Shown here: piece after piece, positions 42,936-51,078 of the stretch
Layout of the letters: each line of letters opens with the position of its first letter
How positions within the stretch are numbered: position 1 is the first letter of the stretch
DNA from: Kribbella steppae
GTDB lineage: Bacteria; Actinomycetota; Actinomycetes; Propionibacteriales; Kribbellaceae
DNA: 64,000 bases
Direction: 5' to 3'
Assembly: GCF_004342025.1 (NCBI RefSeq)
Contig: NZ_SLWN01000018.1
Location: forward strand, 124,001-188,000
The notes under the pieces: generated by a model
Databases searched by the model: none
Told to the model about the DNA's origin: nothing
Seen by the model: the letters and a program-made list of their open reading frames with translations, nothing else
Made by a program: the position numbers and the translations under genes

Positions 42936-43697
42936 TCAGTCGGTGAATGCGTTGCGCATCGACACCAGCTCGATGCCCCGCTCCTCGATCGCCTTGCGGA
43001 TCTCGGGGTCGGTCACGATGGCCTGGTCGGAGAGCCGGTATTCCTCGGCCCATCGGTAGGTCTCCGTGCCGGGTGCGTGGATTGCGGCGAGTTCCGGTTC
43101 CGCGACGGCGCAGTGCGTGACCAACAGGTGCACGCCTGGCGTCAGGCCGGCGATGTGCTCGAGCATCCAGGGCTTCTTGGTGGCCGCTTCCCGGTCGCTC
43201 AGAATCTCGATCGAGGCGAACCGCCGCGACTCCACGGGGCCATAGATGTACGGCTTGCCGACGGCGTTCGAGATCTCGGCGTACGCATCCGGCGCGCTCT
43301 CGCCCATATGGACGTCCAGGTAGTGAATGTCGAGCCCTTCCGCAGCGAATTTCGCTGCTTGAGCTGACAGCTCACGTACGGCGTCGGTCCGCGTGATCGA
43401 AGCCCGGGCGTCGGCCACCGTCCGGAAGAACGTTCCATCATCACTCACGAGCGAGGGTCCATCGGTCAGCGGCCGCCACCGCAGAAAGTCCCATTCGCAG
43501 GTCAGGGTCTGATGAACCCCGAGCGGAATCCCGGACTCACGCGCCAGCGCCGCGGCCTCGGTGAACCACGGGCACGCGGCCATGGTGGAGGCCTGCGTCA
43601 GGATCCCCTCCCGAAACGCCTGCATGGTGCCGACATTGACGGCATGACACATCCCGAAGTCGTCACCTTGAACGATCAGCCTGATCTCACCAGCCAC
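42936..43697 (-). CDS. YdjC/ChbG-HpnK family carbohydrate deacetylase
   Basis: About 253 aa. The N-terminal metal site IRLIVQGDDFGMCHAVNVGT, then LARESGIPLGVHQTLTCEW and GLDIHYLDVHMG (metal His) and GVHLLVTHCAVAEPEL follow the ChbG fold. Family members remove acetyl groups from diacetylchitobiose or hopanoid intermediates; the substrate here is open. GTG 43697 is preferred over GTG 43703 because AGGAG then lies 5 nt upstream. Confidence 0.87.
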   Translation of the reverse strand: MAGEIRLIVQGDDFGMCHAVNVGTMQAFREGILTQASTMAACPWFTEAAALARESGIPLGVHQTLTCEWDFLRWRPLTDGPSLVSDDGTFFRTVADARASITRTDAVRELSAQAAKFAAEGLDIHYLDVHMGESAPDAYAEISNAVGKPYIYGPVESRRFASIEILSDREAATKKPWMLEHIAGLTPGVHLLVTHCAVAEPELAAIHAPGTETYRWAEEYRLSDQAIVTDPEIRKAIEERGIELVSMRNAFTD

Positions 43698-43740
43698 GAG
43701 CACTCCTGTGATAGCGAACGAACCGGAAGGCGACCGTACC

Positions 43741-44574
43741 TCAGGCCGATGGCCGGAGGGCGGTGGTGGCTTGGTCGACGGTCAGGCGGTCGGCCGGGTG
43801 TTTGGCGAGCAGGCCTTCGATGATCGGGCGCAGGTGGCCGGCGTTCACGAACGCGGCGGGCCGGGCCTCGACCACGGCGACCAGTGTGCTGAACGGGTCG
43901 CCGGCGCCGAAGGGTGACTTCCCTTCGACAGCAGCGAAGAGGGTCGCGCCCAGTGAGAACAGGTCGGAGGCCGGACCGACCGCGTCACCACGGGCCCGCT
44001 CCGGTGACATGTACGCCGGGCTGCCGGCCATGGCCTCGCTCGACAGGGTCTGCTCGTCGTCGAGGGCGGTGGCGATGCCGAAGTCCATCAGAACAACCCG
44101 CCCGTCGTCGCACAGTTGGACGTTCGCCGGCTTGACGTCGGAGTGCACCAGACCCGCCCGGTGGACGGCCCGCAGCGCGTCGACCAGGTGCAGCGCGATC
44201 CGCCGTACCTCCGTCGCCGGGAGCGGTCCATCCGAGGTGAGCGCATCGGCCAAGGTGCGCCCTGACAGCAGTTCCATGACGATCCAGTGGTCGCCGGAGT
44301 CCTCGATCACGTCCAGCACCTTGACCACGTTGTGGTGATTCAATCGCGCCGCCGCGCGTGCCTCGGCCAGCGCGCTGGCACGGACGTGCTCGGACGCGTG
44401 GCCAGGAAGCACTACCTCCTTGAGCGCGACTCGCCGCCGCAGCAGCTCGTCCTCGGCGAGCCAGACACGGCCCATGCCGCCGCGGCCGAGCAACGTCGTC
44501 AAGCGGTAGCGGCCGGTCACCAGACGCCCTGAGCCGACGACCGTCGGTGCTGACTCCACCGCGATGGTTCCCAT
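43741..44574 (-). CDS. Small Hanks-type Ser/Thr protein kinase, no membrane domain
   Basis: A 277-aa kinase domain only. Gly loop LLGRGGMGRVWLAEDELL, Lys in RRVALKEVVLPG, catalytic loop VHSDVKPANVQL, DFG in VLMDFGIATALDDEQTLSSE, and SPAYMSPERARG are present. The catalytic loop has HSD instead of HRD, so it is a non-RD kinase and may not need activation-loop phosphorylation. Most actinobacterial Pkn proteins carry a transmembrane anchor and sensor; this one ends after the kinase fold. Targets are unknown. Confidence 0.9.
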   Translation of the reverse strand: MGTIAVESAPTVVGSGRLVTGRYRLTTLLGRGGMGRVWLAEDELLRRRVALKEVVLPGHASEHVRASALAEARAAARLNHHNVVKVLDVIEDSGDHWIVMELLSGRTLADALTSDGPLPATEVRRIALHLVDALRAVHRAGLVHSDVKPANVQLCDDGRVVLMDFGIATALDDEQTLSSEAMAGSPAYMSPERARGDAVGPASDLFSLGATLFAAVEGKSPFGAGDPFSTLVAVVEARPAAFVNAGHLRPIIEGLLAKHPADRLTVDQATTALRPSA

Positions 44575-44923
44575 GATCGCCTGCCTCTGCGGGTCCGGAT
44601 ACGCCTTTCGTGCTCTCTACACGGACCCCGGGCCGATCCGGTTCGACGTCCGATTGCTGACAATCCCGATCGTCCTCGCCACCGCTGCGCAGCACATTGT
44701 GGATGTCCCCGGGTCGAACCCCGGTCGCCACCCGCCGCACCCCTGAGGGAAGCGCGGACGACGGCCGGGGTCCGATTCTCTTATTTGCCCTAGGCAACAT
44801 CTTGTGAAACTCGGCAGAGATTGGTTTGAACCGACCGGCGGTGGCGCCCGTGTAGGCCCCGTAGACATCTACAGCGCGGCGTATCGATCCGATCGGCCGT
44901 GACCAACAGGGAGGGATCACATC
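44575..44923. other. Intergenic region between kinase and RTX-like gene
   Basis: The 349 nt hold no convincing gene. An AT-richer patch at 44779-44800 could be part of the promoter for the secreted protein, whose AGGGAGGGA site precedes its ATG by 7 nt. A tRNA T-arm-like string near 44708-44726 lacks the rest of a tRNA. Confidence 0.5.
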
Positions 44924-45913
44924 ATGAGTAGAGGAACACGACGTTTCCGGCGGGGTCTCAGCGCGGCAGCTGTCGCGGCCGTCGCCGCCGGTATCGCCCT
45001 GAGTCTGACCGGCACGGCATCCGCGGCACCTGACCGCCGCGTCGTGATCGACACCGGCCAGCTGATCGTCACCGGCACGAACCGCGCAGACGAGATCGAC
45101 CTGCGCGTGCCGGCTGCCGACACGACGGTTCTCGAGGTCGAGTTCGGCGACGGTACGACGCGCACGGTGAAGCGGAGCGACTTCAGCCAGATCCAGGTCA
45201 ACAGCCGGAACGGCAACGATGTCGTCCGGATCGACTACGGCGCCGAGGTACAGCCGGCCACGATCGTCGACACCGGCAACGGCAACGACACCGTCTCCGG
45301 TGGCAGCGGCAACGAACTGTTCCGCACCGGCAACGGCAACGACTCCGTCGACGGGAACCGGGGCACCGACACGGCGCTGCTCGGCAACGGCACCGATTCG
45401 TTCACCTGGGATCCGGGCGACGGCAGCGACGTGATCAAGGGCGGTCGCGGCCAGGACACCATGGTGTTCAACGGTTCCGCCGTCGCCGAGCGGTTCGTTG
45501 CCTCCGCCAACGGTCCGCAACTGCGGTTCACCCGGGACGTGGGCAACATCGTGATGGACACCGACGAGCTCGAGCGGGTCAAGCTGAACGCGCTCGGCGG
45601 CGCCGACACGGCCACCGTCGGCGATCTGCGCCGTACCGATGTCCGGAGGGTAGACATCGACCTCGGCGCGCAGCTCAACACGCGCGGCGGCGACTCGGCG
45701 GTCGACTCCGTCACCGTGACCGGCACCAACGGCAAGGACCGCATCAAGGTCTCCGGTTCCGACGGGAACGTGCGGGTCTCTGGACTGAGCGCCGACGTCC
45801 GGCTGAAGGACGCGGAACCGACAGACACCCTGACCATCGACACCCTGGCCACCCGCGACCGGGTTTCCACGGGCAGGCTCGCCCCCAACACCATCAACCT
45901 CAGCATCCTCTGA
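44924..45913 (+). CDS. Secreted RTX-like calcium-binding repeat protein
   Basis: A 329-aa protein with a signal peptide (SAAAVAAVAAGIALSLTGTA, cleavage near ASAAP). Residues 95-165 carry Gly/Asp-rich nonapeptide-like repeats (VDTGNGNDTVSGGSGNELFR; TGNGNDSVDGNRGTDTALLG), typical of Ca2+-binding beta-rolls. The rest is beta-rich with similar but weaker units (ALGGADTATVG). No catalytic motif is seen. It may be a structural or adhesive extracellular protein. It precedes another secreted protein gene but has its own terminator. Confidence 0.85.
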   Translation: MSRGTRRFRRGLSAAAVAAVAAGIALSLTGTASAAPDRRVVIDTGQLIVTGTNRADEIDLRVPAADTTVLEVEFGDGTTRTVKRSDFSQIQVNSRNGNDVVRIDYGAEVQPATIVDTGNGNDTVSGGSGNELFRTGNGNDSVDGNRGTDTALLGNGTDSFTWDPGDGSDVIKGGRGQDTMVFNGSAVAERFVASANGPQLRFTRDVGNIVMDTDELERVKLNALGGADTATVGDLRRTDVRRVDIDLGAQLNTRGGDSAVDSVTVTGTNGKDRIKVSGSDGNVRVSGLSADVRLKDAEPTDTLTIDTLATRDRVSTGRLAPNTINLSIL

Positions 45914-45920
45914 GCACCAA

Positions 45921-45950
45921 CCCGGCGTCCGCCCGACCGCGGACGCCGGG
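45921..45950 (+). terminator. Terminator of the RTX-like gene
   Basis: CCCGGCGTCCGC (45921-45932) and GCGGACGCCGGG (45939-45950) make a perfect 12-bp stem with a 6-nt loop, 7 nt after the stop codon. Confidence 0.8.
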
Positions 45951-46105
45951 TCCTCGAGCCGGGCCTGTCTGTTCACGGAACGTCAACCTGTAGGCACGTA
46001 ACGTATGTGCGGTGGTGGGAGTGACCTGTCATCGTCAACTCGTTGTTTCCGCCCCGAGGTCCCGCCGTACGCCGGCTGGACCTGACGTTCCTGAAGGAGC
46101 GACGC

Positions 46106-46909
46106 ATGCCCGACTCCGCCCCTCATCCCCCACGTCGACGTCGAGCGAAGCGCCTGCTCGGCGTCGTGCTCGGCACCACTGCGCTGATGATCACCTCGGC
46201 CGCAGCCGCGTACGCCGTCCCGCCGCCGCATCTCCCGCAGAACGCCGGCGGGTACGAGCAGTCGTTCTCACCGGCCTACGACTACGACACCGACGGGTGT
46301 TACGCGACGCCCGCCATCGGCTCGAACGGCACGCTCAATCCCGGCCTCAACCCGACCGGCGCTCTGAACGGCAACTGCCGGGACCAGTCCGACCTCGACA
46401 ACTCCCAGACGTATGCCCGCTCGAGGTGCAACAACGGCTGGTGCGCGATCGTGTACGCCAGCTACTTCGAGAAGGACCAGGCCCTGCCCGGCAGCAGCCT
46501 CGGTGGTCACCGGCACGACTTCGAACACGTCATCTCCTGGATCAACCAGTCGACCAACCAGGTCGAGTACGTGACCACCACCCAGCATGCGAGCCAGGTG
46601 ACGTACCCGCGGTCCCAGGTGCGTTTCGACGGATCGCATCCCAAGGTCGTCTACCACAAGGACGGCGCGAGTACGCACTTCTTCCGGCTCGCCAACAGCA
46701 ACGACGAGCCGCCGGAGAACCACTACCACAACTGGCGGTATCCACCGCTGGTCGACTGGAACGGCTGGCCGAGCACGTCACTGCGGGACCAATTGATGAA
46801 CGCCGACTTCGGCTCCGCCACGATCAAGGTGACCGACAACGGGGATCGCTTCCGGTCCCTGCTCAACAACTCCAAGCCCGCCGGAATCCCGTTCGACCCC
46901 TGGGCCTGA
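46106..46909 (+). CDS. NLP (necrosis- and ethylene-inducing-like, NPP1) secreted protein
   Basis: A 267-aa protein with an Arg-rich signal peptide (RRRRAKRLLGVVLGTTALMI). NPP1 features follow: AYDYDTDGCYATPAIGSNGT, NCRDQSDLDNSQTYARSRC, CAIVYASYFEKDQALPG, and the central heptapeptide-like GHRHDFEHVISWI (GHRHDWE in most plant-pathogen NLPs). Known NLPs are secreted cytolysins that bind plant sphingolipids. The Trp to Phe change keeps the charged metal ligands, so activity is possible but not shown. ATG 46106 has AAGGAG upstream. Confidence 0.9.
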   Translation: MPDSAPHPPRRRRAKRLLGVVLGTTALMITSAAAAYAVPPPHLPQNAGGYEQSFSPAYDYDTDGCYATPAIGSNGTLNPGLNPTGALNGNCRDQSDLDNSQTYARSRCNNGWCAIVYASYFEKDQALPGSSLGGHRHDFEHVISWINQSTNQVEYVTTTQHASQVTYPRSQVRFDGSHPKVVYHKDGASTHFFRLANSNDEPPENHYHNWRYPPLVDWNGWPSTSLRDQLMNADFGSATIKVTDNGDRFRSLLNNSKPAGIPFDPWA

Positions 46910-46919
46910 CCTCACCGCA

Positions 46920-46954
46920 CGTGGCTCGGTCTGACCAACTCGGACCGAGCCACG
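46920..46954. terminator. Bidirectional terminator between NLP and ROK regulator genes
   Basis: CGTGGCTCGGTC (46920-46931) and GACCGAGCCACG (46943-46954) form a perfect 12-bp stem with an 11-nt loop, between two convergent stop codons. Confidence 0.8.
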
Positions 46955-46962
46955 CCGCGGTC

Positions 46963-48180
46963 TCAGGCCAGGCCTACGGGCGTGGTCGAGGGCGGAGATA
47001 TCCGGCCGATGAGGTGTTGCCAGGCTTGGTCGAGGCCGGCGGCGATGCATCCGGCCACGACAGTCTCGGTGCCGAGCACGGTCGCCTTCACGTCCGGCAG
47101 CACCGGTGCCAGCACCCGCAACTGGTCGACAACGGCGTCGAGGAAGCCCGGCGCCTGCCCGATGCCACCGCCCAGCACGATCAGCTCGGGGTCGACGACG
47201 GTAATGACGGTGCAGACTGCCTTGGCCACGAGCAGCGCCTCTTCGGCCACGACCTCCGCTGCGACCGAATCGCCGCGCGCAGCGGCCGCGAACACCTTCT
47301 CGGCCGACGATGCACCCCGTACGCCGGCACGCCTGGCGGCTCGGACCACGGCCGCGGCCGACGCCGACGCGTCGAAGCTCCCTCGTTTGCGGGCGTCCCG
47401 CGCGTCGCTGCCGCTGCCTTCGGTGAACGGTAGGTAGCTGATCTCGCCGGCCACACCGTGAGAACCGTGCCGGAGCTTGCCATCGAGCACCAGGCCCATG
47501 CCGATACCGGTGCCGACGGACACGAACGCGAAGCTGTCCACGTCGCGACCATGACCGTGCACCCGTTCAGCCAGGGCGGCCGCATCCACGTCGTTCTCGA
47601 TCAGCAGCGTGGCCCCGAACCGCTCACGCAGCGCCGGCAGCACAGCCGGCGAGTCCCAGCCGGACAGGCGTCCCGTCAACGTCAGCGTGTCGCGCTTCCG
47701 GTCGTAGACGCCGGGGCTTCCGATCACGGTCTGCGTGAGCTGCGATGCGTCGATACCGGCCTCACCCAGGAGGGTCGCCGCGAGGTCCGCGAGTTCCTGG
47801 ATCCGGCCGGTCGCGTCCACCGCCTTCGTCCGCACACTCAGCCGGCTGCGCGTGGTGCCGGTCAGATCCGCGATCGCGCCGCGCAGGAACTCGTGCCCGA
47901 CGTCCAACGCGAGGACGAACCCTGCTTCCGGCCGAACGCCGTAGAGAAACGCGGCTGGACCAGGGACGCCGGTCCGCTGCCCTGTGGCGTGCACGAGCCC
48001 GGCGCGCTCGATGGTGCCCAGCGCCGCGGAGACTGTCGGCTTCGACAGACCGGTGAGACTGGCCAGCTCGGTCCTCGACACCGGCCCGGACCGCCGGATG
48101 TGATCCAGCAGGACCTGCTCGTTGATCGCCCTGATCAGCTGCGGTCGGGCCCCGGAGGCACCCCCGGCAACGACTGTCAC
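46963..48180 (-). CDS. ROK-family transcriptional repressor
   Basis: A 405-aa protein: winged helix at residues 15-75 (ARPQLIRAINEQVLLDHIRR, SRTELASLTGLSKPTVSAAL), then a ROK sugar-kinase-like domain (VLALDVGHEFLRGAIADLTG; LIENDVDAAALAER; FVSVGTGIGMGLVLDGKLRH). The zinc signature CxCGxxGC is absent, and GEISYLPF has Tyr where the usual His stands. GTG start after GGGGGAG. It diverges from a ROK kinase-ABC importer operon with a ROK-type operator between, so it likely represses that operon until a sugar binds. Confidence 0.92.
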   Translation of the reverse strand: MTVVAGGASGARPQLIRAINEQVLLDHIRRSGPVSRTELASLTGLSKPTVSAALGTIERAGLVHATGQRTGVPGPAAFLYGVRPEAGFVLALDVGHEFLRGAIADLTGTTRSRLSVRTKAVDATGRIQELADLAATLLGEAGIDASQLTQTVIGSPGVYDRKRDTLTLTGRLSGWDSPAVLPALRERFGATLLIENDVDAAALAERVHGHGRDVDSFAFVSVGTGIGMGLVLDGKLRHGSHGVAGEISYLPFTEGSGSDARDARKRGSFDASASAAAVVRAARRAGVRGASSAEKVFAAAARGDSVAAEVVAEEALLVAKAVCTVITVVDPELIVLGGGIGQAPGFLDAVVDQLRVLAPVLPDVKATVLGTETVVAGCIAAGLDQAWQHLIGRISPPSTTPVGLA

Positions 48181-48247
48181 GTCGATCTCCCCCTTGCGTC
48201 GCGAATTCTTAAAACAGCCGTCACAATTGGGCCTTGTGCCGACGAGA

Positions 48248-48277
48248 TTGTTAAGTTAGTTTCCTAACGATTCTATT
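48248..48277 (+). promoter_or_regulatory. ROK-type operator within the kinase-ABC operon promoter
   Basis: GTTAG-TTTC-CTAAC (48255-48268) is a perfect 5-bp inverted repeat like known ROK/NagC sites. It lies in the spacer between TTGTTA (48248-48253) and a TTCTAT/TCTATT -10 region (48271-48277). Repressor binding would occlude the promoter. Confidence 0.7.
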
Positions 48278-48302
48278 GGTCGGCACGTGGAGGTGCCAGT
48301 CC

Positions 48303-49232
48303 ATGACTCGTTCGCCGGTCGTACTCGGGCTCGACTTCGGCGGGACGAAGATCGCCGTCGCGGTGGGCGATCTGTCCGGCCGGCGTCTCGGCGCCACAAC
48401 CATCGACAGTATGGCCGAGGCAGGAGCCGAGGCCGCCATGGCTCGCGGCCTGGCAGCTGCCCGCGATCTGCTGGCGGAGGTCGCCCCTGAGGACGAGCTC
48501 GCGGCGGTGGGCGCGGCCACCCTCGGCATTCCGTACGACGATCGCGTCGAGCTCGCGCCGACCTTTCCCGGCTGGGGCGAGATCGCCTTCGGACAACTGG
48601 TGCGCGACGCGTTCCCCGGCGTCCCCGTCCGGCTCGGTACCGACGTGAAGGCCGCCGCCGCCGCGGAACTGCGGTGGGGTGCGCTGGCCGGCTGCGATCC
48701 GGGGATCTACCTCAATCTCGGCACCGGTCTGGCCGCGGCGATCGTGGCCGGCGGCACCGTGATCTCCGGGGCGCACGGCGCATCCGGGGAGATCGGCTAC
48801 AACCTGCGCGCCGCCGCGGACGTATGGATCGCTCAACCGGAGCGCACGATCCTGGAGGACCTCGTCAGTGGTCAGGCGCTCGAGGCCACCGGCCGCGCCC
48901 GGCTGGGGCGGCCGGTGACGGCCGCCGAGGTTTTCGCGCTGGCGCAGACCCAGCCGGACGCCGCGGTGCTGACCGACGAGTTCAACCGCGAACTGGCGAT
49001 GCATGTCGTCAACCTGTCCATCGCCGTCGACCCGGTCCGGATCGTCGTCGGCGGTGGACTGGTCGGCTCCTGGGATCGGATCGCCCCCGGGCTGCGCCAG
49101 GCACTCGACGCGGCGGTCCCCTTCCCACCGGAGTTGACGGTGGCCCGATTTCCGGAGGCGCCGCTGGTCGGGGCACTGGCCCTGGCCGTCGAGGCCGCCG
49201 GCGTCGTCCTCGGTGAGGAGGCGTTCGCATGA
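48303..49232 (+). CDS. ROK-family sugar kinase
   Basis: A 309-aa ATP-dependent sugar kinase-like protein. VVLGLDFGGTKIAVAVGDLS is the phosphate-binding motif; RLGTDVKAAAAAELRWGALA holds the catalytic Asp; YLNLGTGLAAAIVAGGTVIS, GAHGASGEIGYNL and RIVVGGGLVG follow. The His and Cys ligands of the ROK zinc site are missing, as in the divergent regulator. It probably phosphorylates the sugar brought in by the ABC importer encoded next. ATG 48303 is preceded by GGAGG. Confidence 0.9.
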   Translation: MTRSPVVLGLDFGGTKIAVAVGDLSGRRLGATTIDSMAEAGAEAAMARGLAAARDLLAEVAPEDELAAVGAATLGIPYDDRVELAPTFPGWGEIAFGQLVRDAFPGVPVRLGTDVKAAAAAELRWGALAGCDPGIYLNLGTGLAAAIVAGGTVISGAHGASGEIGYNLRAAADVWIAQPERTILEDLVSGQALEATGRARLGRPVTAAEVFALAQTQPDAAVLTDEFNRELAMHVVNLSIAVDPVRIVVGGGLVGSWDRIAPGLRQALDAAVPFPPELTVARFPEAPLVGALALAVEAAGVVLGEEAFA

Positions 49233-49234
49233 CC

Positions 49235-49255
49235 GGCTCGTGCCGCTGACGAGCC
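49235..49255 (+). promoter_or_regulatory. Intercistronic stem-loop between kinase and binding-protein genes
   Basis: GGCTCGT-GCCGCTG-ACGAGCC, 7-bp arms, just after the kinase stop. Such structures can stabilise a downstream mRNA part so that binding protein exceeds kinase; inference only. Confidence 0.4.
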
Positions 49256-49326
49256 CGCCAACCAGTCGTCCGGGCCAGCCGCCGTACGGCGAAGACCCGG
49301 AGTTCGAGGAGTGAAAGGCAGAGACG

Positions 49327-51042
49327 ATGAGGGGCATCAAGCGTATCGCCGTCACCGCGGTGGCGATCGGCGTACTGGCCGCCGGATGTGGTGGCGGCAG
49401 CAAGCCGGTCGGGGACGCCGCGTCGAGTAATCCGCCGGCCTCGCCCGGCAGCAGCGGTCAGGGGTCGGGTGCCTTCAAGAAGGGTGGCACCGTCACGATC
49501 GCCAACGTGGGCGGGCAGACCTGGCCGTGCCAGTTCAACCCGTTCAACCCGTCGGTCAACCAGGTGGCACTCGGCTTCGTCTACGAGCCGCTGACCTTCG
49601 TCAACGTGCTGAAGGACGGTGGCACCACGCCGATGCTGGCCAGCGGCTTCAGTTGGTCGCCGAAGAAGGACTCGATCGTCTTCACCATCCGCCCGGGGGT
49701 GAAGTGGAGCGACGGGCAGCCGTTCAGCGCCGAGGACGTGGTCTACACCTTCAACCTGATGAAGCAGCAGCCGGCCCTCGACCTGTACTCACTGTGGACC
49801 GGCGCCGGCCTGACCAGCGTCACCGCGGCCGGTGACAAGGTCACGCTGAAGTTCAAGGCGCCCGCCGAGCCGTACTTCTTCAACTTCGCGAACCAGGTCG
49901 GCATCGTGCCCAAGCACATCTGGTCCGCCGGTGAGGCAGCGTCCAAGCCGGCCACCTGGGCGAACCCGAAGCCGGTCGGCACCGGGCCGTTCACGGTCGC
50001 GTCCTGCACCAGCAACGTCATCTCCTACGCTGCCAACGGCTCCTACTGGCAGCCGGGCAAGCCGTATCTGGAGAAGATCCAGTACCCGGCGTACCTGGAC
50101 AACAACCCGGCCAACCTCGACCTGCAGAGCGGCAAGGCGCAGTGGGGCGGCCAGTACATCCCGAACATCGAGCAGTTCTACAAGGCGAAGTCGCCGGACA
50201 ACAACTACTGGTTCCCGCCGACCGCGAACGTGGCGATCGTCCCGAACCTCGACCCGTCGCACAAGGCGACCAGCAACCTGGCGGTCCGGCAGGCGATCGC
50301 CTACGCGATCGACCGCGAGCAGATCTCCAAGATCGGTGAGAGCGGCTACCAGCCGGCCGCGAACCAGACCGGTGTGGTCACGCCGACCTTCGACAAGTAC
50401 TTCGACAAGGACGCGCTGACGGCCGCCGGGTACGACAAGCCGAACCCGGACAAGGCCAAGCAACTGCTGGAGAGCGCGGGCTACTCAGCGTCCAACCCGC
50501 TCAAGCTCACCGTCATCACGGTCACCGGCTACACCGACTGGGACGCCTCGCTGGCGGTCGTCAAGGAGCAACTCGCGGCTGTCGGCATCGAGCTGACCAT
50601 CTCGGACCTGCAGCAGCAGTCGTACAACCAGAAGCTCTTCACCGGTGACTACGACCTGGCCTACTCCAGCCAGTCCGGCGGCCCCACGCCGTACTACGAG
50701 CTGCGGCAACTGCTGTACTCGAAGAACAGCGCCCCGATCGGCCAGCAGGCCAGCAGCAACTACGAGCGCTACCTCAACCCCGAGGTGGACAAGCTGTTCG
50801 ACCAGTACGCGAGTGCCGACCCGGACACCCAGGTCAAGCTGATCAAGCAGATCTCGGGGTTCATGATCAAGGACGTGCCGGTCATCCCGACCACCGAGTC
50901 GGTCAACTGGTACCAGTACAACACCAAGGACATCGGCGGCTGGCCGACGCAGGAGGACCCCTACGCCCAGCCGGCGCCGTACAACATCCCCGACGTCGGC
51001 CAGGTCGTCGCGAACCTGTACTCGAAGTCGGCGCAGAAGTAA
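49327..51042 (+). CDS. ABC importer substrate-binding lipoprotein, family 5 (DppA/OppA type)
   Basis: A 571-aa lipoprotein. The N terminus has a lipobox (AVAIGVLAAGCGGG) after MRGIKRIAV. The mature part shows the SBP_bac_5 motif FTIRPGVKWSDGQPFSAEDV, VVYTFNLMKQQPALD, NLAVRQAIAYAIDREQISKI and AVGIELTISDLQQQSYNQKL. Family-5 proteins bind peptides, but in ROK-controlled actinobacterial and Thermotoga loci they often bind oligosaccharides, which fits here. First transporter gene after the ROK kinase. Confidence 0.94.
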   Translation: MRGIKRIAVTAVAIGVLAAGCGGGSKPVGDAASSNPPASPGSSGQGSGAFKKGGTVTIANVGGQTWPCQFNPFNPSVNQVALGFVYEPLTFVNVLKDGGTTPMLASGFSWSPKKDSIVFTIRPGVKWSDGQPFSAEDVVYTFNLMKQQPALDLYSLWTGAGLTSVTAAGDKVTLKFKAPAEPYFFNFANQVGIVPKHIWSAGEAASKPATWANPKPVGTGPFTVASCTSNVISYAANGSYWQPGKPYLEKIQYPAYLDNNPANLDLQSGKAQWGGQYIPNIEQFYKAKSPDNNYWFPPTANVAIVPNLDPSHKATSNLAVRQAIAYAIDREQISKIGESGYQPAANQTGVVTPTFDKYFDKDALTAAGYDKPNPDKAKQLLESAGYSASNPLKLTVITVTGYTDWDASLAVVKEQLAAVGIELTISDLQQQSYNQKLFTGDYDLAYSSQSGGPTPYYELRQLLYSKNSAPIGQQASSNYERYLNPEVDKLFDQYASADPDTQVKLIKQISGFMIKDVPVIPTTESVNWYQYNTKDIGGWPTQEDPYAQPAPYNIPDVGQVVANLYSKSAQK

Positions 51043-51078
51043 GGGAGACCTGTCCGTGATGGTGAGCACGAGGAGCTG

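Noticed and set aside
44703..44733. tRNA-like T-arm string (CCGGGTCGAACCCCGG) before the RTX-like gene
   Set aside because: The loop is one base short, no D-arm, anticodon arm or acceptor stem can be built around it, and no integrase or element lies nearby.
45235..45906. Minus-strand frame of 223 codons opposite the RTX-like gene
   Set aside because: The signal peptide, repeats and ribosome site all support the plus-strand gene; the mirror is Ser/Pro/Val-rich only.
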